Assembly: GCA_903871435.1 (NCBI GenBank) | Contig: CAIQGU010000424.1 | Location: 1-10,945, forward strand | Origin: an uncultured Burkholderiales bacterium | GTDB taxonomy: Bacteria > Pseudomonadota > Gammaproteobacteria > Burkholderiales > Burkholderiaceae_F | DNA length: 10,945 nt | Direction of reading: 5' to 3' | In this document: piece after piece, positions 7,034 through 10,945 of the stretch | Layout of the letters: each line of letters begins with the position of its first letter | How positions within the stretch are numbered: the first letter of the stretch is position 1 | Program-made: the position numbers and the translations under genes | Notes under the pieces: model-generated | Told to the model about the DNA's origin: nothing | The model's input: only the letters and a program-made list of their open reading frames with translations | Databases searched by the model: none

Positions 7034-8496
7034 TGCTGGTACTCGATCACGATCGCGCGGGCGGCTACTGGGGAGCGGTATACGCCTTCACGTCGGTGAA
7101 GGGCCTGCAGGTGGTCATCGATGGCCCGGTGGGCTGCGAGAATCTGCCGGTGACCTCGGTGCTGCATTACACCGATGCGTTGCCGCCCCACGAGTTGCCT
7201 ATCGTGGTGACCGGCCTGTCGGAAGAGGAACTTGGCCAGACGGGTACCGAGCAGGCGATGAGCCGGGCCCACAAGACCCTGGATCCGGAACTGCCCGCCG
7301 TGGTGGTCACGGGATCCATCGCCGAGATGATCGGCGGCGGCGTCGCGCCCGAAGGCAGCGGACTCAAGCGCTTCCTGCCGCGCACGATCGACGAAGACCA
7401 GTGGCAATGCGCCAATCGCGCCATGCTCTGGCTTTGGTCCGAATACGGCATGCGCCAGATTCCCGCGGTCAAGCCGCGCGAGCCGGGCGTGCGTCCCAAG
7501 GTCAACATCCTGGGACCCATGTATGGCTATTTCAACACCTGGTCCGACCTCGCGGAAATCCGCCGCCTCATCGAGGGCATCGGTGCCGAGGTCAACATGG
7601 TGTTCCCGCTGGGCGCCCACCTCCAGGACATCGAGAAGCTGGCCGACGCCGAGGTCAACGTGGTCATGTACCGCGAGTACGGCCGCTTGCTGGCCGAGGC
7701 TCTGGAGCGGCCCTACCTGCAGGCGCCCATAGGCCTGGATTCCACCACGCGCTTCCTGCGTTCGCTCGGAGAGCTCCTGGGAATCGATCCCGAGCCGTTC
7801 ATCACGCGTGAAAAGCACACGACCATCAAGCCGGTCTGGGACCTGTGGCGCTCCGTCACGCAGGACTTCTTCGGTACTGCCAGCTTTGGCATCAGCGCCA
7901 GCGAAACCCACTCGCGCGGTATCCGGCATTTCCTGCAGGACGAACTCGGCCTGCCCTGCAATTTTCATTTCGAGCGCCGTGCCGGCGTCAAGCCCGACAA
8001 CGACGCCATCCGCAAGGCGGTGCGCGAGAAGACGCCGCTGCTGCTGTTTGGCAGCTACAACGAGCGCATGTATCTCTCGGAGATCGGTGGCCGGGCGGTC
8101 TACATACCGGCGTCCTTCCCCGGCGCCATCATCCGCCGCCATACCGGCACGCCCTTCATGGGTTATTCCGGCGCCACCTATCTCGTGCAGGAGATCTGCA
8201 ACGCGATGTTCGATGCGCTGTTCAACATCATTCCGCTGGGTACCGAGCTCGACAAGGTCGAGGCAACACCCACGCGCAGTCAGGACGAACTGCCCTGGGA
8301 TCCGGACGCCAAGCGCGAACTCGACGCTCTGCTGGAGACCTATCCGGTTTTGTTGCGCATATCGGCGGCCAAGCAGCTGCGCGATGCCGCGGAGCGCACC
8401 GCGCGCGCGGCCGGCGCACCCCTGGTCAAGCCGGAACACCTGGGTGCGCGCGATGGCGCGGCCGCGGCCGGCCGGCGCGATCGGCAGCCGGCATGA
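7033..8496 (+). CDS. bchZ: BchZ, chlorophyllide a oxidoreductase subunit Z (NifK-like)
   Basis: Partner of BchY in the catalytic component of chlorophyllide a oxidoreductase. The protein is 487 residues and starts with the family-typical [16 protein letters not shown]35 in [13 protein letters not shown] is the expected BchZ ligand to the shared [4Fe-4S] cluster. Further conserved runs are [46 protein letters not shown] [15 protein letters not shown] and [14 protein letters not shown]. The C-terminal part ([16 protein letters not shown] onward) resembles the small helical domain at the end of BchB-type subunits, followed by an Ala/Arg-rich tail of about 20 residues. The ATG overlaps the bchY stop by one base (TGATG) and has AGGAGA at 7020-7025. 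It is the last bch gene before the puf genes. Confidence 0.95.
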   Translation: MLVLDHDRAGGYWGAVYAFTSVKGLQVVIDGPVGCENLPVTSVLHYTDALPPHELPIVVTGLSEEELGQTGTEQAMSRAHKTLDPELPAVVVTGSIAEMIGGGVAPEGSGLKRFLPRTIDEDQWQCANRAMLWLWSEYGMRQIPAVKPREPGVRPKVNILGPMYGYFNTWSDLAEIRRLIEGIGAEVNMVFPLGAHLQDIEKLADAEVNVVMYREYGRLLAEALERPYLQAPIGLDSTTRFLRSLGELLGIDPEPFITREKHTTIKPVWDLWRSVTQDFFGTASFGISASETHSRGIRHFLQDELGLPCNFHFERRAGVKPDNDAIRKAVREKTPLLLFGSYNERMYLSEIGGRAVYIPASFPGAIIRRHTGTPFMGYSGATYLVQEICNAMFDALFNIIPLGTELDKVEATPTRSQDELPWDPDAKRELDALLETYPVLLRISAAKQLRDAAERTARAAGAPLVKPEHLGARDGAAAAGRRDRQPA

Positions 8497-8688
8497 GCAC
8501 GATGGAAACGACACGCGACTTCGGCGCTGCCACCACCTCCGGGTGGTGCGGCCGGAGCGCTCTTGAATCGATGGGCGCGACTGCCTCACGGCAAGCGTGC
8601 CCATCAATACGGCCTTGCGGCCGGATCAGTACCCTGCCGCGGGGATTGCGCGGCAACAGCCGAAAGGCCCTGAAGGAGGATAACCACC
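8497..8688 (+). promoter_or_regulatory. bchZ-pufB leader with four potential RNA hairpins
   Basis: This 192-base gap holds no convincing gene but is rich in inverted repeats. (1) CACCACC/GGTGGTG, 8531-8548, is closed by a UCCG loop, a stable UNCG-type tetraloop. (2) 8572-8603 has an 8-bp outer stem (TGGGCGCG/CGTGCCCA, one G-U) with an inner TGCC/GGCA stem. (3) CGGCC/GGCCG is at 8610-8623. (4) TGCCGCG/CGCGGCA, 8635-8655, has a 7-base loop. None is followed by a T-run, so they are not classical terminators. Structures here could protect the 5' end of puf mRNA or mark processing from the upstream transcript. The expected alphaproteobacterial pufQ is absent from this position. Confidence 0.6.
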
Positions 8689-8835
8689 ATGTCTGAACGA
8701 AACGGCTCGCTTTCGGGCCTTACGGAACGAGAAGCTCAGGAGTTCCACAAGATCTTCGTATCGAGCTTCATTGGCTTCACCGTGATCGCCATCATCGCTC
8801 ACGCGCTTGTCTGGAGTTGGCGTCCCTGGTTCTAA
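8689..8835 (+). CDS. pufB: PufB, light-harvesting 1 beta polypeptide
   Basis: Antenna polypeptide of the LH1 ring around the reaction centre; it binds bacteriochlorophyll a in the intracytoplasmic membrane. The 48 residues have the standard layout: a polar N-terminus with the motif [15 protein letters not shown], one membrane helix (about residues 22-42), and a C-terminal WSWRPWF. H38 in the helix (AIIAHALVW) is the bacteriochlorophyll magnesium ligand and H20 is the second conserved histidine. A strong ribosome site, AAGGAGG (8673-8679), sits 9 bases before the ATG. It follows the hairpin-rich leader and precedes an unknown gene rather than pufA, which is unusual. Short as it is, the sequence is diagnostic. 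Confidence 0.97.
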   Translation: MSERNGSLSGLTEREAQEFHKIFVSSFIGFTVIAIIAHALVWSWRPWF

Positions 8836-8855
8836 GGGGTGTCTAGGAGATCGCA

Positions 8856-9080
8856 ATGCTTGTTTCCGGATCGACTCTGCATGACGTAACACACGGCGAA
8901 CACTCGCTTTCGTTCTCCGCGATCTTCGTTGCAGGTTTTACCGTCGCCCTCGCTTTGGCAGTCGTCGGCATCTTGCTGCGGCTGGACTGGCGGTCCTGGC
9001 TGCCAGGCGCCGAAAAGCGCGGATCGGTGGTCGGATCGGTATCGGCGGCTGTCTACAGCTTCATGTCTTATTTTCCATAG
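8856..9080 (+). CDS. Unrecognised 74-residue single-helix membrane protein between pufB and pufA
   Basis: I do not firmly recognise this protein. Seen: a polar N-terminus with histidines H9, H13 and H16 (LHDVTHGEH), one hydrophobic segment from about F20 to L41, then a basic, tryptophan-containing stretch (RLDWRSW, K54, R55) and an aromatic end (YSFMSYFP). The helix contains no histidine, so it is not an LH1 alpha or beta chain. Charges suggest N-out/C-in topology, opposite to LH1 chains. Translation looks real: AGGAG lies 6 bases before the ATG, the gap after pufB is 20 bases, and the stop codon overlaps the AGGAG of pufA. The His-bearing N-terminus, one helix and similar size loosely recall PufQ, a small protein encoded just before pufB in Rhodobacter, but the PufQ C-terminus is not evident. 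Alternatives are a new LH1/reaction-centre accessory polypeptide (PufX-, protein-W- or LH1-gamma-like in role) or an antenna assembly factor. Confidence 0.8.
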   Translation: MLVSGSTLHDVTHGEHSLSFSAIFVAGFTVALALAVVGILLRLDWRSWLPGAEKRGSVVGSVSAAVYSFMSYFP

Positions 9081-9092
9081 GAGATTCAACAA

Positions 9093-9284
9093 ATGTGGCG
9101 TATCTGGACGTTATTTGACCCGCGCAGGGCCCTGATCGCGCTGGCCGTGTTCCTGGCTGTGCTCGCGCTTCTGATCCATTTCATCCTGTTGAGCAGCAAC
9201 CGCTTCAACTGGATCGATGGTCCTCATGGCAGCGGCAAGGCATTGTCCATGCAGTCGGCACCCGTGCCGCCCGCAATCAAGTAG
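9093..9284 (+). CDS. pufA: PufA, light-harvesting 1 alpha polypeptide
   Basis: Inner-ring polypeptide of LH1 that pairs with PufB, binding bacteriochlorophyll a and carotenoid. The 63 residues carry the alpha signature [14 protein letters not shown] at the N-terminus, one membrane helix, and H29 in [15 protein letters not shown] as magnesium ligand; the tryptophan in FNW after the helix fits the residue that tunes absorption. A flexible Gly/Ser/Pro-rich tail of about 20 residues follows, probably periplasmic and possibly trimmed. AGGAG (9079-9083) is 9 bases before the ATG and overlaps the stop of the preceding 74-residue gene, so the two are likely coupled. A large hairpin starts right after the stop codon. 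Confidence 0.96.
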   Translation: MWRIWTLFDPRRALIALAVFLAVLALLIHFILLSSNRFNWIDGPHGSGKALSMQSAPVPPAIK

Positions 9285-9286
9285 GA

Positions 9287-9358
9287 CCTTGCCATGGGAG
9301 TAGCGGGCTCTGCGCGGCTTGCCGGGCAGGCCCGCGTCCCTGAAGGGCGAGGGCAAGG
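9287..9358 (+). promoter_or_regulatory. pufA-pufL intercistronic RNA stem-loop
   Basis: Nested complementary arms start 2 bases after the pufA stop: CCTTGCC (9287-9293) with GGCAAGG (9352-9358), GGGA (9296-9299) with TCCC (9337-9340), GCGGGC (9303-9308) with GCCCGC (9330-9335), CTGC (9310-9313) with GCAG (9326-9329), and CGG (9315-9317) with CCG (9322-9324) around a CTTG loop closed by G-C, a known stable tetraloop type. There is no T-run, so it is not a standard terminator. In Rhodobacter a hairpin in this gap blocks 3'-5' decay and keeps pufBA mRNA in excess over pufLM; the same role is inferred here, and would extend to the 74-residue gene. Confidence 0.75.
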
Positions 9359-9499
9359 GTTTTGCAGAATTCAAGATATGGGTCGGAACGCGCTAGCCGC
9401 AGCAATGGGCCGGTTCCGGCAGCAGGGATGCACGTGGTGGTGGCATCAGTCATCGCGCGGTTGACGTCCTTTCGCAGAAGGTAAATAGGGGGAGCAGCG
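9359..9499. other. Remainder of the pufA-pufL spacer
   Basis: Between the large hairpin and pufL I see only a small inverted repeat, GCCGG-TT-CCGGC (9410-9421), and the pufL ribosome site GGGGGAG (9488-9494). A reading frame from ATG 9294 to 9464 runs through the hairpin but has neither a good ribosome site nor a recognisable product. Confidence 0.5.
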
Positions 9500-10324
9500 A
9501 TGTCGATGCTGAGCTTTGAAAGAAAGTACCGCGTGCGCGGCGGAACCCTGGTCGGGGGAGACCTTTTCGACTTCTGGGTCGGGCCGTTCTTCGTCGGGTT
9601 CTTCGGTGTAACCGCCGTGTTCTTCGCGGCACTGGGAACCTTGCTGATCCTGTACGGCGCCTCGCTTGGGCCCACATGGAATCCGTGGCGCATCAGTATT
9701 GCGCCCCCCGACCTGAGCTACGGACTGGCCCTGGCGCCCTTGGCCGAAGGCGGACTCTGGCAGATCATCACGGTCTGCGCCATCGGTGCCTTCGTCTCCT
9801 GGGCACTGCGTGAGGTCGAAATCGCCCGAAAGCTTGGCATGGGATTGCACGTTCCCTTCGCCTTCAGCTTTGCCATCCTGGCGTATGTGACCCTGGAAGT
9901 GTTCCGTCCCTTGCTGCTGGGTGCCTGGGGTCATGGTTTCCCCTACGGCATCTTCAGTCACCTGGACTGGGTTTCCAACACGGGTTACCAGTACCTGCAT
10001 TTCCACTACAACCCGGCGCACATGATCGCGGTGTCGCTGTTCTTCACCACGACGTTCGCACTGGCATTGCACGGCTCGCTGATTCTTTCCGCAGCCAATC
10101 CCGTGCCGGGCACCGCGGTACTGACGCCGGAGCACGAGAACGCGTATTTCCGCGACTTCATCGGCTACTCGATCGGCACGCTGGGTATCCACCGACTGGG
10201 TCTATTCCTTGCGCTGTCGGCGGTCTTCTTCTCAGCCGTTTGTATCATCATCAGCGGCCCGCTCTGGACGCGTGGCTGGCCCGAATACTGGACGTGGTGG
10301 CTCGACCTGCCCATCTGGCGCTAG
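9500..10324 (+). CDS. pufL: PufL, photosynthetic reaction centre L subunit
   Basis: Core subunit of the type II reaction centre; with PufM it binds the special pair, accessory bacteriochlorophylls, bacteriopheophytins, quinones and the non-haem iron. It is full length at 274 residues with five membrane helices. Key residues are present, numbered one higher than in Rhodobacter: E105 near the active-branch pheophytin, H154 (accessory bacteriochlorophyll), H174 (special pair, NPAHM), H191 and H231 (iron ligands), and E213 and S224 in the QB proton path. Position 214 is Asn, as in Blastochloris viridis, where Rhodobacter has Asp. The ATG at 9500 is 5 bases after a GGGGGAG ribosome site and gives [13 protein letters not shown] 9506 is an alternative. 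It lies 19 bases before pufM. Confidence 0.98.
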   Translation: MSMLSFERKYRVRGGTLVGGDLFDFWVGPFFVGFFGVTAVFFAALGTLLILYGASLGPTWNPWRISIAPPDLSYGLALAPLAEGGLWQIITVCAIGAFVSWALREVEIARKLGMGLHVPFAFSFAILAYVTLEVFRPLLLGAWGHGFPYGIFSHLDWVSNTGYQYLHFHYNPAHMIAVSLFFTTTFALALHGSLILSAANPVPGTAVLTPEHENAYFRDFIGYSIGTLGIHRLGLFLALSAVFFSAVCIIISGPLWTRGWPEYWTWWLDLPIWR

Positions 10325-10343
10325 GCGATCAGGAGAAATCGAG

Positions 10344-10945
10344 ATGGCTAACTATCAAAACATCTTCACGCAGGTCCAGGTACGCGGTCCCTTCCACAAG
10401 GGTCCGCCCATGGAGCCGGGCGGCAGTCCCTGGAAGCGCACGGGGAAGCCGCGATTCATCACGCTGCTGGGCCGCTTTGGCGACGCCCAGATAGGTCCGT
10501 TCTACCTGGGTTTCCTGGGTCTTGCGTCGATCATTTGTGGATTCACGGCCTTTGAAATCATCGGGCTCAACATGTGGGCTTCGGTGGGCTGGAGCCCCAT
10601 TCAATTCGTCCGGCAACTGCCGTGGCTGGCGCTGGAACCCCCGTCGCCCGCCTGCGGACTGCATATACCCTGCGCACTCAACGACGGCGCGTGGTGGCAG
10701 TTGGCGGGTTTCTTCCTCACCACCTCGCTCTTTCTCTGGTGGCTGCGTACGTACCGTCGCGCCCGTGCGCTCAAGATGGGCACGCACGTAGCATGGGCAT
10801 TCGCTGCCGCGATCTGGCTCTACATCGTGCTGGGTTTCATCCGTCCCGTGCTGATTGGCAGCTGGAGCGAAGCCGTGCCCTTCGGTATCTTCCCCCACCT
10901 GGACTGGGTGGCCGCGTTCTCGCTGCGGTACGGCAACCTGTTCTA
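10344..10945 (+). CDS. pufM: PufM, photosynthetic reaction centre M subunit, truncated by window end
   Basis: Second core subunit of the reaction centre. About 200 of an expected 320 or so residues are in the window, covering the cytoplasmic N-terminus, membrane helices A-C and the approach to helix D. Recognisable runs are [32 protein letters not shown] and [17 protein letters not shown], where H185 matches the accessory bacteriochlorophyll ligand (M182 in Rhodobacter). [13 protein letters not shown] with IFPHLDW resembles the Rubrivivax-type M subunit and supports a betaproteobacterial origin. The special-pair and iron histidines lie beyond the end. The ATG has AGGAG (10331-10335) 8 bases upstream. 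The periplasmic loop after helix A holds two cysteines, C104 and C110, where relatives usually have none. Whether pufC or pufX follows cannot be seen. Confidence 0.97.
   Translation, partial: MANYQNIFTQVQVRGPFHKGPPMEPGGSPWKRTGKPRFITLLGRFGDAQIGPFYLGFLGLASIICGFTAFEIIGLNMWASVGWSPIQFVRQLPWLALEPPSPACGLHIPCALNDGAWWQLAGFFLTTSLFLWWLRTYRRARALKMGTHVAWAFAAAIWLYIVLGFIRPVLIGSWSEAVPFGIFPHLDWVAAFSLRYGNLF

Noticed and set aside
6523..8607. 694-codon open frame on the minus strand opposite bchY/bchZ
   Set aside because: bchY and bchZ on the plus strand are unmistakable. Long antisense frames are expected from strong G/C bias at third codon positions, and the translation shows no recognisable domain.
8493..8696. 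67-codon frame starting as ATGA on the bchZ stop, in the position of pufQ
   Set aside because: It has no hydrophobic segment, is rich in Ser/Arg/Cys, reads straight through the hairpins and overlaps the pufB start. It does not resemble PufQ. An untranslated structured leader explains it better.
9303..9335. Rho-independent terminator after pufA
   Set aside because: The stem is strong but no T-run follows, and pufLM lie directly downstream in the same operon. An mRNA-stability hairpin fits better.
9294..9464. 56-codon frame between pufA and pufL
   Set aside because: It runs through the strong intercistronic hairpin, has no ribosome site, and has no recognisable or membrane-like sequence.
1..10945. 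CRISPR array, insertion sequence, tRNA/rRNA or phage genes
   Set aside because: No direct-repeat arrays, transposase motifs, terminal inverted repeats or RNA gene signatures were seen. The window is almost fully occupied by photosynthesis genes.

Overview
The window is a slice of a photosynthesis gene cluster from a GC-rich purple, aerobic-anoxygenic-type proteobacterium. PufM, PufL, the LH1 beta protein and the crt-bch-puf gene order look most like those of phototrophic Betaproteobacteria (Rubrivivax-like). That placement is by recalled family similarity, not a database search, and some Gammaproteobacteria or Alphaproteobacteria are not excluded.

Layout. Bases 1-1124 (minus strand) hold most of crtD, a carotenoid desaturase whose C-terminus lies outside the window. 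A divergent control region (about 1125-1297) separates it from a long plus-strand gene train: crtE, crtF, bchC, bchX, bchY, bchZ, pufB, an unrecognised 74-residue membrane protein gene, pufA, pufL and pufM (cut by the window end). crtE/crtF, bchC/bchX and bchY/bchZ overlap by 1-4 bases, the signature of a translationally coupled superoperon.

Function. CrtE makes geranylgeranyl diphosphate, which feeds both carotenoids and the bacteriochlorophyll tail. CrtD and CrtF act late in the spheroidene/spirilloxanthin pathway. BchX, BchY and BchZ form the nitrogenase-like chlorophyllide a oxidoreductase that creates the bacteriochlorin ring, and BchC oxidises the hydroxyethyl side chain. PufB/PufA are the LH1 antenna polypeptides, and PufL/PufM the reaction-centre core.

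Regulation. Two pairs of 18-bp sites of the PpsR/CrtJ type (TGT-N12-ACA) are visible, one in the crtD/crtE gap and one at the crtF/bchC junction. In each pair one site is perfect and one is degenerate (AGT-N12-ACA), and the gap is exactly 8 bp. Both overlap plausible sigma-70 promoters. Strong potential RNA hairpins precede pufB and fill the pufA-pufL gap. The latter matches the known role of such structures in keeping antenna mRNA in excess over reaction-centre mRNA.

Most unusual feature. A well-formed gene for a 74-residue, single-membrane-helix protein (8856-9080) lies between pufB and pufA, two genes that are normally adjacent. It has its own strong ribosome binding site and is neither an LH1 alpha nor beta protein. 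It may be a distant, relocated PufQ-like protein or a new LH1/reaction-centre accessory subunit.
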